A stretch of DNA of 34,729 bases from an uncultured Mollicutes bacterium (GCA_900551955.1 UWSE01000005.1:1-34729); one strand, 5' to 3'; positions 18,875 through 27,489 are shown, counted from the stretch's first letter. Translations and numbers: made by a program. The notes: a model not told the origin generated them from the sequence alone.

Positions 18875-21158
18875 CATCAACCTCAACTAAAACACGACGT
18901 GGTTTAGTTCCTTCATTAGCACTAATAATTCCATTAGCTTCTAACTGATCTAAGATTCTAAGCGCACGGTTATATCCGACTTTATATTGACGTTGGAATA
19001 AACTAGCACTCGCTTTTTGTGTTTGAATTACATATTGTTTAATTTCATCATATAAAGGATCTAATTCTTCATCTAATTCAACTACTTCAGCATTAACTAA
19101 ATCTTGTTGATAATTCGCTTCCACATCGGCAGGATCAACTTGTTGTTTAATAAAGTCAACCACCTTATATATCTCATCATCACTTAAGAATGCACCTTGA
19201 ATACGTTGTAAGATGGGGCTAGATTGTTCAGATAATAACATATCACCTTTACCTAGTAATTGTTCTGCTCCTGTTTGATCTAAGATAGTACGAGAATCAA
19301 TTCCACTACTTACAGCAAAAGCAATACGTGATGGAATATTAGCTTTAATTAATCCCGTAATTACATCAGTACTAGGGCGTTGTGTTGCGATAATTAAATG
19401 CATCCCTGCAGCACGAGCCATTTGTGCTAAACGAGCAATACTAGTTTCTACCTCTTTACTTGCTACCATCATTAAGTCAGCTAACTCATCAACAATGATT
19501 ACAATATAAGGTAATTTTAACTCTTCATCTTTAATCTTAGCATTATATCCAGCAATATTACGCGTATTAGTTTCCGAAAATAGTTCATATCGATGTTCCA
19601 TTTCTTTTACCATTTTTTGTAAAACAACACTTGCTTTTTTCGCTTCAGTTACAACAGGTGCTAATAAATGAGGAATACCATTATATGGTGTTAACTCTAC
19701 CTTTTTCGGATCAATCATTACTAATTTAACTTCATTTGGTAGTGCTTTGGTTAAGATTGATACAATAATTGAGTTAACACACACACTCTTACCACTTCCG
19801 GTACTACCAGCAATTAGTAAGTGTGGTGTTTTGTCAATCTCACAAAACATTGCATCCCCATAAATATCTTTACCTAAACCAATTTGTAATTTTTTATCTG
19901 CTTCATTATTTTTACTAGCTAATACTTCTCGTAAACCAACCATCATATTAGTATCATTAGGAATCTCAATCCCAATTGCACTTTTACCAGGAATTGGTGC
20001 TTCAATACGGACGTTTTTAGCAGCTAGGGCAAATGCTAAGTCATTATGTAAGTTATTAAAACGACTTACTTTTACTCCAGTTTCTGGAATTAATTCATAT
20101 TTAGTAACACTAGGACCAACATTAATTTTACTAATTTTGGCTTTTAAATTAAAAGTATCTAATGTTTGCAATAAGACTTTAGCTTTATCTTTAGCAGTTT
20201 GTTCTAATTTACTAAAACCTTCATTATTCGAACTGTAGTCATTTAATAGACTAAGTGATGGAATAACGTATTTACCAACTTTTTTCGTTTTGATTTCTTG
20301 TTGTTCAAGCTTTTGCGGCATCACGCTAACTTGTGCATCAATATCATCACTACTTGTAAGTGGTTCTAATTCAATTTCTTCTAATTGATCTACAGTATCA
20401 AAATTTTGTTCATTAATATTTTTAATTGGTGTTATTTCTAATTGGTCAATTGTCTCATCACTAATAACTTCACTGATTTCAATTGAATCATCAATTTTTG
20501 TTTCTGCTTGGGTTTCTAAGTCTTTTGCTAAAGCTTCCAGTTTTTGTTCTTGTTTAATTTTTTGTTGTTCTTCTTTTTTCGCTTTGCGATCTTGTTTGCG
20601 ACTTTCGTGTTGTAATTGATATGCTTTAAGATGTTGTTTAAAGTTATCGATATCAATTAATAAGAATAAAATAACTAAAATTAATATAGTGATTACGACA
20701 AATATTCCCACATTACCAATTAAGAAGATGATTGGTTTTACTAAGATAAATCCAAGGATCCCCGGACCATATACATCCCCATTTTCTAAGCTTTGGAAAT
20801 AGTTCATAAACGGTAATAAATCTTGATTAATTAATGAAAAACCAATAATACTTGTAATTAATAAGAAAGTAATGTAAACTAAATTAAATGCTAAGTATTT
20901 TTTATCTGTAAAGAACTCTTTAATCTTACTACTACCAATCATTAAACTTAAGATTAGTAAATAAATACATCCTATAATTAAATAACGTCCAAAGATAATT
21001 TCATACATTTTATGGAGTGTTTGACCAATAATCCCTTGATTCATCACGGCAAACACACTAAGTAGGGCAATAATAATTGCTACTACATAATGGATAAAAC
21101 CTAAATTAGTACTACTTTTATTGTTACGACGTTTTTTCTTCGTAGATTTGTTACTCAT
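18864..21158 (-). CDS. ftsK: DNA translocase FtsK/SpoIIIE
   Basis: A 764-residue septal DNA pump that moves chromosome ends out of the closing division site. Four membrane helices occupy the first 170 residues. A charged, Glu/Gln-rich linker follows to about 290. The RecA-like motor has Walker A GSTGSGKS at about residue 451 and Walker B YIVIIVDELADLMM. The C-terminal winged-helix gamma domain reads SLFQRQYKVGYNRA and would bind KOPS/SRS-type sequences. AAAGGAT precedes the ATG, one base after the RNase J stop, so the two are coupled. The adjacency to an RNase J2-like gene matches ymfA-spoIIIE in B. subtilis. Confidence 0.97.
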   Translation of the reverse strand: MSNKSTKKKRRNNKSSTNLGFIHYVVAIIIALLSVFAVMNQGIIGQTLHKMYEIIFGRYLIIGCIYLLILSLMIGSSKIKEFFTDKKYLAFNLVYITFLLITSIIGFSLINQDLLPFMNYFQSLENGDVYGPGILGFILVKPIIFLIGNVGIFVVITILILVILFLLIDIDNFKQHLKAYQLQHESRKQDRKAKKEEQQKIKQEQKLEALAKDLETQAETKIDDSIEISEVISDETIDQLEITPIKNINEQNFDTVDQLEEIELEPLTSSDDIDAQVSVMPQKLEQQEIKTKKVGKYVIPSLSLLNDYSSNNEGFSKLEQTAKDKAKVLLQTLDTFNLKAKISKINVGPSVTKYELIPETGVKVSRFNNLHNDLAFALAAKNVRIEAPIPGKSAIGIEIPNDTNMMVGLREVLASKNNEADKKLQIGLGKDIYGDAMFCEIDKTPHLLIAGSTGSGKSVCVNSIIVSILTKALPNEVKLVMIDPKKVELTPYNGIPHLLAPVVTEAKKASVVLQKMVKEMEHRYELFSETNTRNIAGYNAKIKDEELKLPYIVIIVDELADLMMVASKEVETSIARLAQMARAAGMHLIIATQRPSTDVITGLIKANIPSRIAFAVSSGIDSRTILDQTGAEQLLGKGDMLLSEQSSPILQRIQGAFLSDDEIYKVVDFIKQQVDPADVEANYQQDLVNAEVVELDEELDPLYDEIKQYVIQTQKASASLFQRQYKVGYNRALRILDQLEANGIISANEGTKPRRVLVEVDDEY

Positions 21159-21159
21159 A

Positions 21160-22809
21160 TTATCCTTTAATTCGTTCTTTGTTAATTTCTACTTTTGAAA
21201 CTAAGATTAATGGTTTTTTACCAATTAAATCTAACATTACTCTAGATAATTTGTTTCTAATTTTGGCAATTAATTCGTTTTTATCTAAACCTTTATCAGC
21301 ATAACTATAAATGATTTTTTTAATTAAATTAATTACATCTTCATCATCATTAAAGTTAATTAAACCACCAGAGATAATAGTTGGTTCTTGACAGAACTCA
21401 TTTTCTCCTTTATAGTAAATTAATTCAACTACTACATAACCATTATCCGCTAGAATTTCTCTTTCTACCATTAATTTATGGTTAATATCTTCTTCTTCAG
21501 AACTAATTAATTGTGGTTCTAAATAAATATCATTTTCCACTAAACAATAATCATCATAAATGGCTAAGATTTCTCCAGCTCGGATAATACAACAATCAGC
21601 ACTATCACGGTCAATATCTTTCATCATATTTTTAACCGCTTTTAACTTACGATATTCACCTTTGATGGGAATTACAAATTTTGGATCAAATAAATTAATT
21701 AATAATTTAATATCTTCTTGATGGGCATGACTTGGTGCATTTAAGTTTTGTTGTTTAATGCGACAATTAGTTCTAGCGATTTGATCAAGAGCTGCTTGTG
21801 CATAACTTTCAATTTCATCATAAGCCTTACAAGCAATTAACACTGTATCTTGATCATTAATTTGTAATAATCCATGATTATGATTAGCCATTTTAACTAA
21901 TTCAATAAATGGTTCTGAATATAATCCTGATACAACCACAATTAAGTCTTTGGGATCAATATTGTCCATATCTCCAACGCGGGCAAAAATATCATGTTGG
22001 TGAACTAAGTATCCTTCTTCACGCGCGATATTTACATATTTTAATAAATCACGACCAATAATAACTATTTTTTTATGATACTTTTCAGCTGCACGAATAA
22101 TTGTTGTCATCCCTGCTAAGTTAGAAGAATAAAGACCGATAATTAATCTACCTTTAGCTTCTTCAATAATACGTTCAAAACTACGTACATATTCTTTATT
22201 CGCTGTTGCAATTCCTGTTTTATCCGCACTAATACTTTCTGTTAATAAAACTTCAATATCATGTTTGTTAGCTAAACTAACAATTTGGTTAACATCACTT
22301 CTGGCAAATTTAGTTTTACTTTGATCAAAGTTATAATCTGTTGCATAAACAACACTCTTATTATTACTATCAGTAATAACATATCCAAAGTTACCAAAGA
22401 TGGCATGTGATAATCCAAAACATTCAATTGTTAATTTACCAACATGAATTGGTTGATGGTAATTAATTTCTTTTAACAAATTCCAATGTTTTTTATCAAC
22501 ATATGTTTTTAAGAATTTAATTGTATATTTTGATGCATAAACAGGTACACTCACTTGATTAAGTAATGAATTTAATGCACCCATTTGATCAATATGACCA
22601 TGACTAATTAAAATCGCTTTAAATTTATCTTTATTATCTAACACATAACCAAAATCAGGTAGAATCATATCTACCCCTAGACTTTTATTAGTAAAGTTTG
22701 AGCTACCTGCATCAAGTAAGATCATACCATCTTTAGTTTCTAACACATAGCTATTACGCCCTGGTTCATCTACTCCCCCCAAGGCGATTAATCGAAAATT
22801 TTCTTTCAT
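21160..22809 (-). CDS. RNase J family protein with degenerate active site (RNase J2-like)
   Basis: A 549-residue metallo-beta-lactamase/beta-CASP protein of the RNase J family (5' exo- and endonuclease in RNA maturation). The motif usually written HxHxDH reads H70-G-H72-I-D74-Q75, so one metal histidine is Gln. His135 (SHAIFG), Asp158 (ATDYNFD) and His361 (PSHAHQED) are kept, but the late motif PIHGEYR reads PIKGEYR with Lys383 in place of the last ligand. Loss of two ligands suggests weak or no catalysis, as in J2 paralogues that partner a catalytic J1. Position before ftsK supports the J2 (rnjB/ymfA) reading. The start at ATG 22809 is chosen because AGGAGC precedes it; an upstream in-frame Met lacks a ribosome site and would cross the promoter. 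Confidence 0.85.
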   Translation of the reverse strand: MKENFRLIALGGVDEPGRNSYVLETKDGMILLDAGSSNFTNKSLGVDMILPDFGYVLDNKDKFKAILISHGHIDQMGALNSLLNQVSVPVYASKYTIKFLKTYVDKKHWNLLKEINYHQPIHVGKLTIECFGLSHAIFGNFGYVITDSNNKSVVYATDYNFDQSKTKFARSDVNQIVSLANKHDIEVLLTESISADKTGIATANKEYVRSFERIIEEAKGRLIIGLYSSNLAGMTTIIRAAEKYHKKIVIIGRDLLKYVNIAREEGYLVHQHDIFARVGDMDNIDPKDLIVVVSGLYSEPFIELVKMANHNHGLLQINDQDTVLIACKAYDEIESYAQAALDQIARTNCRIKQQNLNAPSHAHQEDIKLLINLFDPKFVIPIKGEYRKLKAVKNMMKDIDRDSADCCIIRAGEILAIYDDYCLVENDIYLEPQLISSEEEDINHKLMVEREILADNGYVVVELIYYKGENEFCQEPTIISGGLINFNDDEDVINLIKKIIYSYADKGLDKNELIAKIRNKLSRVMLDLIGKKPLILVSKVEINKERIKG

Positions 22810-22846
22810 TTTGCTCCTAATTGTATAATTCGACCTATTTTTATAT

Positions 22847-22855
22847 ATTATACCA
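22847..22855 (-). promoter_or_regulatory. Extended -10 promoter for the RNase J2-like gene
   Basis: TGGTATAAT on the minus strand, about 38 bases before the start. It is a perfect TGnTATAAT and probably starts the rnjB-ftsK-ymfF unit. Confidence 0.55.
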
Positions 22856-22900
22856 TAATTTATTGATTTTCTCCACATTATATTTTTGCCTATTTTAGAC

Positions 22901-22928
22901 AAAAAAAGATTAAGCTTAAGCTTAATCT
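22901..22928 (-). terminator. Perfect 22-bp palindrome with T tract
   Basis: Bases 22907-22928 form a perfect 22-base palindrome centred on AAGCTTAAGCTT. On the minus strand it is followed directly by seven T residues (22907-22901). On the plus strand a looser T run follows (TTCTTTTTT). It could act as a terminator in both directions. No gene lies between it and the next terminator upstream (23032-23058), so it is a second terminator or a site with another role. Confidence 0.5.
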
Positions 22929-22944
22929 AGTTCTTTTTTGTGTA

Positions 22945-23030
22945 AAATTTAAATGTGGCCCAATCATTCCCGCATCGTTAGCCAAGTGCGCAATTTTTAA
23001 ATGTGTGGAATTATTTTAATTCCCTTAAAA
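22945..23030. repeat. Gene-free stretch with short repeats and a GC-richer patch
   Basis: The 346-base gap 22810-23155 holds a promoter and two terminators at its ends. Between them lies about 85 bases with two related copies of TTTAAATGTG (near 22948 and 22995). These flank a patch (about 22956-22990, containing CCCGCATCGTTAGCC) distinctly richer in G+C than its surroundings. A perfect 7-base stem GGAATTA/TAATTCC (23007-23023) follows. Repeated short motifs of this kind occur at ends of IS21-type elements, so this may be a scar. I see no gene in it. Confidence 0.3.
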
Positions 23031-23031
23031 T

Positions 23032-23058
23032 AAAAAAAGCAAGTACAAAGTACTTGCT
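23032..23058 (-). terminator. Rho-independent terminator after the 81-residue gene
   Basis: Stem AGCAAGTAC/GTACTTGCT (23038-23046 with 23050-23058, loop of three), followed on the minus strand by seven T residues. It ends the transcript of the small-protein pair at 23156-23857. Confidence 0.85.
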
Positions 23059-23155
23059 AATAATATGGATCTTTAGTATGAACTTACTATAAGATATGTG
23101 GTTGATTGTTCAAACCATATATAAAATACCATATTATATTTTATAATTGTAAATA

Positions 23156-23401
23156 TTATTTATCTTTTTTAACAATTTTCTCAATTTCTTCTTTAATTTT
23201 ATTAACAGCTCCGTGGCTTCCATCAACTAAGTAGTCACCAATTTTTTCAAAGAAGTCTCCGACTTCTTTTACTCCAACTTCAACTTTATCTTTCCCATCT
23301 TCAAATAATTGTGCTACTTTTTCTTTTGCTTCTGGTTTCACATATTTATCTAAATGTTTTTTTAACTCTTCTTGTTTTTTTTCTATATCTTTTTTATCCA
23401 T
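23156..23401 (-). CDS. Small charged helical protein, unknown function
   Basis: An 81-residue protein, highly charged (Lys and Glu alternate), predicted mostly helical with an amphipathic middle (VGVKEVGDFFEKIGDYLV). It has no signal peptide or membrane segment. The start at ATG 23401 is preferred over the adjacent ATG 23404 because AAGGAG then has a normal 5-base spacing. It lies about 42 bases after the membrane-anchored 137-residue gene and shares its terminator. It loosely resembles YtxH- or apolipoprotein-like small stress proteins in composition, but I cannot assign a family. Confidence 0.7.
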   Translation of the reverse strand: MDKKDIEKKQEELKKHLDKYVKPEAKEKVAQLFEDGKDKVEVGVKEVGDFFEKIGDYLVDGSHGAVNKIKEEIEKIVKKDK

Positions 23402-23443
23402 CATAACTCCTTTTAGTAATAACTAATTTGTATTAGACTTTAA

Positions 23444-23857
23444 TTATAGGTTTGGTAATAAATTACCAAATTTTTGTAATTGATCATTAATCCAATCAAT
23501 TACTGTTTGAATACCTGTTGCAAATTGTGTTTTAATATTTTCAGGTAATGCTGAGTTAGCAATTTCATTTGCTTTACTTTCTAAATTAGTTTTAATTTCA
23601 GTTAATTTATTAACTGCTTGATCAACTTGGTCTTTAGTATAAGTGGCAGCATCATCAAAGCTAAATTCACTAGCTTGCTTCGCAAAACCAACTACAGCAT
23701 CCTTATATCCATTAACTTGGTTAGTTACTTGGTCTGTTACTTCATTAACAGTTGTTTGTGGGTTTTTGTTTTCAACAAAGTATTTATATCCAAAAAATGA
23801 CGCAATACCAATTAAAACAACTACCACAATTGTTATAATAATTTGTTTTGTTTTCAT
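23444..23857 (-). CDS. Small membrane-anchored protein, unknown function
   Basis: A 137-residue protein with one N-terminal membrane helix (about residues 6-27, ending GYKYF). A Gln/Asn/Lys-rich helical domain outside or inside the membrane follows. The outer part resembles a short coiled-coil module (DQVDQAVNKLTEIKTNLESK). There is no lipobox and no known motif. The ribosome site is AGGAAAGGAT before ATG 23857, and an extended -10 promoter lies about 42 bases upstream. It is probably co-transcribed with the 81-residue gene. A cell-surface spacer or stress role is conceivable but unsupported. Confidence 0.72.
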   Translation of the reverse strand: MKTKQIIITIVVVVLIGIASFFGYKYFVENKNPQTTVNEVTDQVTNQVNGYKDAVVGFAKQASEFSFDDAATYTKDQVDQAVNKLTEIKTNLESKANEIANSALPENIKTQFATGIQTVIDWINDQLQKFGNLLPNL

Positions 23858-23898
23858 ATTATCCTTTCCTACAATACAATAATAATTATTACACTTAT

Positions 23899-23907
23899 AT
23901 TATACCA
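23899..23907 (-). promoter_or_regulatory. Extended -10 promoter for the small-protein pair
   Basis: TGGTATAAT on the minus strand, about 42 bases before the 137-residue gene; TTATAA lies further upstream. It matches TGnTATAAT exactly. Confidence 0.55.
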
Positions 23908-23950
23908 CTTTTTTATAAGTTGTTTAGATTACCGAAATTTTTTTTAATTA

Positions 23951-23979
23951 AAAATGGACAAACTTATTAGTTTGTCCAT
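23951..23979 (-). terminator. Strong terminator hairpin with no upstream gene
   Basis: Stem ATGGACAAACT/AGTTTGTCCAT (23954-23964 with 23969-23979, loop TATT), followed on the minus strand by TTTTAATT. The closest upstream minus-strand gene already has its own terminator at 24264-24297, so this one should belong to an unannotated transcript. Confidence 0.7.
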
Positions 23980-24221
23980 CTGAAAATATCAGGTTGAATA
24001 AAATTATTTACATATCTTTATAGTGTGTAATAATATAATAGAGTGATTACATTAAGTTGTAGCAAATGCTTAATGTATGAAAGTGATTATATGAAATGTC
24101 ATACTAATTGTATCCATGTTAAGAAAATTAATTTTATATGCAATAACTTTATTCATATATATTGTATGCTTTTATTTTAAGTTATGTGTTAAAACTTGAA
24201 ATAATTTAGCATATTTTAGCC
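23980..24221 (-). ncRNA. Candidate small RNA between two terminators
   Basis: The gap 23858-24295 has no credible reading frame. A perfect TATAAT lies at 24222-24227 on the minus strand, and a strong terminator closes the stretch at 23951-23979, giving a possible transcript of about 250 bases. Inside is a stem ACATTAAG/CTTAATGT with a 12-base loop near 24050-24077, and a small stem CTGA/TCAG just before the terminator. I recognise no known RNA family. No -35 box is clear, so the call rests on the otherwise ownerless terminator. Confidence 0.28.
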
Positions 24222-24263
24222 ATTATACTTTTAAATAATAAGTTTTATTAATATTAAATAAAT

Positions 24264-24297
24264 AAAAAATAAGATAAACTTATTAGTTTATCTTATT
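24264..24297 (-). terminator. Terminator of the two-gene ABC exporter
   Basis: A 13-base-pair stem (24268-24280 with 24285-24297, loop TATT) that overlaps the stop codon of the ATPase gene, followed on the minus strand by TTTTTATTTATTT. Its core AAACT-TATT-AGTTT is the same as in the hairpin at 23954-23979. Confidence 0.82.
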
Positions 24298-25180
24298 AAA
24301 CCACTTGATTATAAATATCCGAAATTTTTTCTTCGACAATTTCAATATTATTGATATCTACACCTAGAGCAATTAATTGATCTTTAATAGCTGCTAATTG
24401 TTCTTCTGTAAATGATAATTTATAAGTTTTAGTACTACGTAGTGATTCTTTAGAAATTTCTTGAACAATTTCTCCATTTTTAATAATTCCAAAACGAGTA
24501 CCCATTTGTTGTAATGATTCTAAATAGTGAGAAGAAACGATAAAAGTTGTTCCATAATTTTGGTTATAAAACTTAATGATTTGGTGCGTACTTTCAATCG
24601 CTTGCGGATCTAATCCGTTAGCTGGTTCATCTAAGATGATTAAGCGCGGATTACCTAAAAAGGCACAAGCTAATCCTAAACGTTGACGCATTCCTAATGA
24701 ATAACTTTTAACTAAAAGATTTGGTTGTAAACCAACCATACTAATTAATTGATCAATTTCTTGATCATTATCTTTAATTCCTTTAATTAAAGAATAATTT
24801 TTTAAATTTTGACGTGCATTTTTATTGATATCAAAGTTTTGTTCAATATAAAAACCTACTTGATTTAAATTAACACGATAACTTTCATCTAAGTTATTAT
24901 TAAAATTGGTATGTCCACCCATTAAGCATCCTTCTCCGCTACTAGCGTTGAAGATGCTTAATAATATTTTAAATAATGTAGTTTTACCACACCCATTTGG
25001 TCCAACAATCCCATAAATTTCTCCAGGATAAACATCTAGATTAATGTTTTTTAATACATTAGTTGATTTAAAGTTTTTACTAATCCCTCTAACACTTAAT
25101 AATGCTTGTGGATTAAGAGGAGCATTATTAGCAGGATTACCATATTGATATAAATTATTATTTTGTTCTTGATTAATCAT
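24296..25180 (-). CDS. ABC transporter ATP-binding protein
   Basis: A 294-residue ATPase of an exporter-type ABC system. Walker A GPNGCGKTT starts at residue 60; the signature is YSLGMRQRLG; Walker B is RLIILDEPANGLDP; the switch histidine is in VSSHYLES. A hydrophilic N-terminal tail of about 28 residues (MINQEQNNNLYQYGNP) precedes the domain and is unusual. It lies directly after the permease gene at 25188-26093, so the two form a two-component system. The family includes bacteriocin-immunity and drug exporters (BcrA/CcmA type); the cargo is not readable from sequence. Confidence 0.92.
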   Translation of the reverse strand: MINQEQNNNLYQYGNPANNAPLNPQALLSVRGISKNFKSTNVLKNINLDVYPGEIYGIVGPNGCGKTTLFKILLSIFNASSGEGCLMGGHTNFNNNLDESYRVNLNQVGFYIEQNFDINKNARQNLKNYSLIKGIKDNDQEIDQLISMVGLQPNLLVKSYSLGMRQRLGLACAFLGNPRLIILDEPANGLDPQAIESTHQIIKFYNQNYGTTFIVSSHYLESLQQMGTRFGIIKNGEIVQEISKESLRSTKTYKLSFTEEQLAAIKDQLIALGVDINNIEIVEEKISDIYNQVV

Positions 25181-25187
25181 ATTACTC

Positions 25188-26093
25188 CTAAAAATCCTTT
25201 TTGTTAAACATAATCCATGCTTTAACTACATAATAAATACATACTATCAGGATACATGCACACGCGATACCAAATGATCCGTAAATTTCAGAGCCTAAAG
25301 ATTCTGATACGTAAGCTGGGAAAAACGCATCACCAATCACCATAGATCCAGTAGCTACTGTAAAAATGTATAATAGTGGAATTGAATTGGCAATCAATAA
25401 AAATACTGGAATACTACAAAAATATGCTTCGTAGTAATATCCGAATGCACCAGCCATTAAGAGTGATAAGATCCCCGCCACAAATACAGATAATATACAT
25501 GAATAAACAACATGTAAAATAACATTAAGTCCATTTAATTTAATTAAGAAACTACCTAGTGCTAAATAAATAATTGTGATTTCTACAATAAACAATACTA
25601 CAAAATTAAGTAAAGCTGTTACCATCGGAAAACCTATAGATTCATAGACAGAACAAATGTACATGCTTGACGAACATAAATTATAATCTATTACTGTTTG
25701 AAGCATTTGATAAGTCATCATTAATAGACATACAACTAAAGTCGATAATACTACTACCACTGATTTAGTCATAAATAATTGACGACGAGAATATCCAGCT
25801 CCAACATAAAGTTGAATAACTTTTTGTTTTAAATCATCAAAAAATAAATTTTTAAAAATAAGTAGTGGTGCCACCACATATCCTAAGATATTAAAAGCCA
25901 TTGTAAACAATACTTCAAATAAGTGAATATTTATAGCAGCATCGTCATATTTAGGTTGACTTAATACCATGCATCTTAGTAATAATGATGAGACTAATGC
26001 TACAAACATGGCAATAAATAACCATACACCTTTAGCACCCACCATCTTCTTCGCTTCTAATTTAAATAAGCGACCAAAAGTTTGTACTTTCAT
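25188..26093 (-). CDS. ABC transporter permease, six-helix ABC-2 type
   Basis: A 301-residue membrane protein with about six hydrophobic segments (first near residues 25-45 of the product). A large region between the first helices carries charged and Tyr residues. The fold and partner ATPase fit an ABC-2 exporter permease. The start at ATG 26093 is chosen because AGGAGGAAAG precedes it; an upstream in-frame Met falls in the promoter region. The gene is followed after seven bases by the ATPase gene. Confidence 0.85.
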   Translation of the reverse strand: MKVQTFGRLFKLEAKKMVGAKGVWLFIAMFVALVSSLLLRCMVLSQPKYDDAAINIHLFEVLFTMAFNILGYVVAPLLIFKNLFFDDLKQKVIQLYVGAGYSRRQLFMTKSVVVVLSTLVVCLLMMTYQMLQTVIDYNLCSSSMYICSVYESIGFPMVTALLNFVVLFIVEITIIYLALGSFLIKLNGLNVILHVVYSCILSVFVAGILSLLMAGAFGYYYEAYFCSIPVFLLIANSIPLLYIFTVATGSMVIGDAFFPAYVSESLGSEIYGSFGIACACILIVCIYYVVKAWIMFNKKDF

Positions 26094-26111
26094 CTTTCCT
26101 CCTATAAATTT

Positions 26112-26120
26112 ATTATACCA
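26112..26120 (-). promoter_or_regulatory. Extended -10 promoter for the ABC exporter
   Basis: TGGTATAAT on the minus strand, about 19 bases before the permease start. The 274-base gap 26094-26367 otherwise contains the terminator of the next gene and nothing else that I recognise. Confidence 0.55.
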
Positions 26121-26334
26121 TTTAACACCCATTTTAGGTGTTATTATCTATTCTTGATTATCATCATTAAATTCCTAAAAATAACTCCGCTGCGGTAAAA
26201 TGACTATCAGCAACTTGAATATTTTTAAACACGTTGTACAAAACCAAACATGTCACATCATTTATAAAATTATAATCGTATACATAATTTAGGATATTTT
26301 ATAGTTAGTTTTAGCTATTAATGTTTTTTAATTT

Positions 26335-26357
26335 AAAAGGAGTGCTTTTAGCACTCC
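26335..26357 (-). terminator. Terminator with GAGTGC stem after the HsdR-N gene
   Basis: Stem GGAGTGCT/AGCACTCC (26339-26346 with 26350-26357, loop TTT), followed on the minus strand by TTTTAAATT. The GAGTGC/GCACTC core recurs in three terminators between 28271 and 29598. Confidence 0.8.
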
Positions 26358-26367
26358 TACATGATTT

Positions 26368-27489
26368 CTATTTATTAACATTCTTCGAATAAGTTATTTC
26401 TATATCAACTTTTTCTTTTAGCCTTTTAACAATTTTTGAAAGACGATTAATTTTAACAAAGGTATTATAATTAGTATTAACCACGTATCCATTAGCTAAT
26501 CGTTTTGGCTCACGCATTTTTTCATCCGAATTATATAACATAAAGTTATTTTCGCTATTAGCTTGCAATTGGTTCATTATGGCTACTACTTCTTCTTCAT
26601 AATTGTCTAATAGCATTTCAATCAATCTTAGGTAATATTGATTTACACTTTTCTCTTCTTTTAAAGATTGGCCATTATAAACAACATCATGAATTGTAAT
26701 ACTATTAAATTCTTTTCGATCAATATCTGCTAGTCTAATGTTAATTGTTTTCATATTAGAATCTGTGTTAACTTCATTATCAAGCAATTTAGCTTCTACG
26801 GGTTTACTGTTAGAATTTGAGTTATTAACATATTTTTTAATCGCCTTAACTACCATAGGTTGCACTGTGTTCCGTATTAGCGGAGTTTTTCTTCCATCAT
26901 AAAATTCTGATAATATTAGATTTACAAAATCATCATTAGGATTGGATAATACATTAGCAACAATACGATCAATTTCTTGTTCGTAATATAATTTCTCAGC
27001 AGCTTTTTTTATTTTATTCACATTGAAATTTTCTTTTTTAAACTTAGTTAAATATTTATAATCTTTATCATTAAAGTTAAGGATATTAAATACAAAAAAT
27101 GGTTCTTGATCCATTTTATTTGGGATTTTAATATCTGTATAAAATTGATATTCTACTCCATCTGTTAATATTCCAACTTTAGCGCCATCTACAACCGAGA
27201 AATATCTAAATAATTGTGAATAATATTTATTTAAATTTGTACCGATTGTTTTTGCTTCAACCAACATTGAAGCTTCATTATCAATTGCAATAGTAAAATC
27301 TACTTTTTCTCTGTTTTTAATCCCTATATCAGCTATGTATTCAGGAACAACTTCTTGAGGATTATGGATGTCATATCCTAATATTGACAAGAATGGCAAA
27401 ATACAACTGTTTTTTGTAGCTTCTTCATTTAAGATATCATTCTTAAATCTTTGTATTTTATTAGCTAATTCATGTAATGCGTCTTTCAT
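26368..27489 (-). CDS. Stand-alone HsdR N-terminal-domain (PD-(D/E)xK) protein
   Basis: A 373-residue protein whose first half matches the nuclease domain of type I restriction HsdR subunits. It has the entry motif EEATKNSCILPFLSILGYD and then the PD-(D/E)xK core with KVDF (Asp64) and VEAK (Glu78, Lys80). There is no helicase, so it is not a working R subunit. The second half (after about residue 215) is of no known family. Such single-domain proteins occur near restriction and other defence genes; the real hsdR would lie elsewhere, perhaps beyond hsdM. The start at ATG 27489 is chosen for the upstream GAAGGAG. It sits 64 bases from recombination site A. Confidence 0.8.
   Translation of the reverse strand: MKDALHELANKIQRFKNDILNEEATKNSCILPFLSILGYDIHNPQEVVPEYIADIGIKNREKVDFTIAIDNEASMLVEAKTIGTNLNKYYSQLFRYFSVVDGAKVGILTDGVEYQFYTDIKIPNKMDQEPFFVFNILNFNDKDYKYLTKFKKENFNVNKIKKAAEKLYYEQEIDRIVANVLSNPNDDFVNLILSEFYDGRKTPLIRNTVQPMVVKAIKKYVNNSNSNSKPVEAKLLDNEVNTDSNMKTINIRLADIDRKEFNSITIHDVVYNGQSLKEEKSVNQYYLRLIEMLLDNYEEEVVAIMNQLQANSENNFMLYNSDEKMREPKRLANGYVVNTNYNTFVKINRLSKIVKRLKEKVDIEITYSKNVNK

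Noticed and set aside
22950..23030. tRNA or other classical RNA gene in the GC-richer patch
   Set aside because: No cloverleaf arms, no TTCGA-type loop, and the repeats fit an insertion scar better.
24070..24156. 28-codon minus-strand reading frame starting MNKVIAYKIN
   Set aside because: No ribosome site, poor composition, and it lies in a likely untranslated region.
26368..27489. HsdR subunit of the type I system
   Set aside because: Far too short and without helicase motifs; only the N-terminal nuclease domain is recognisable.
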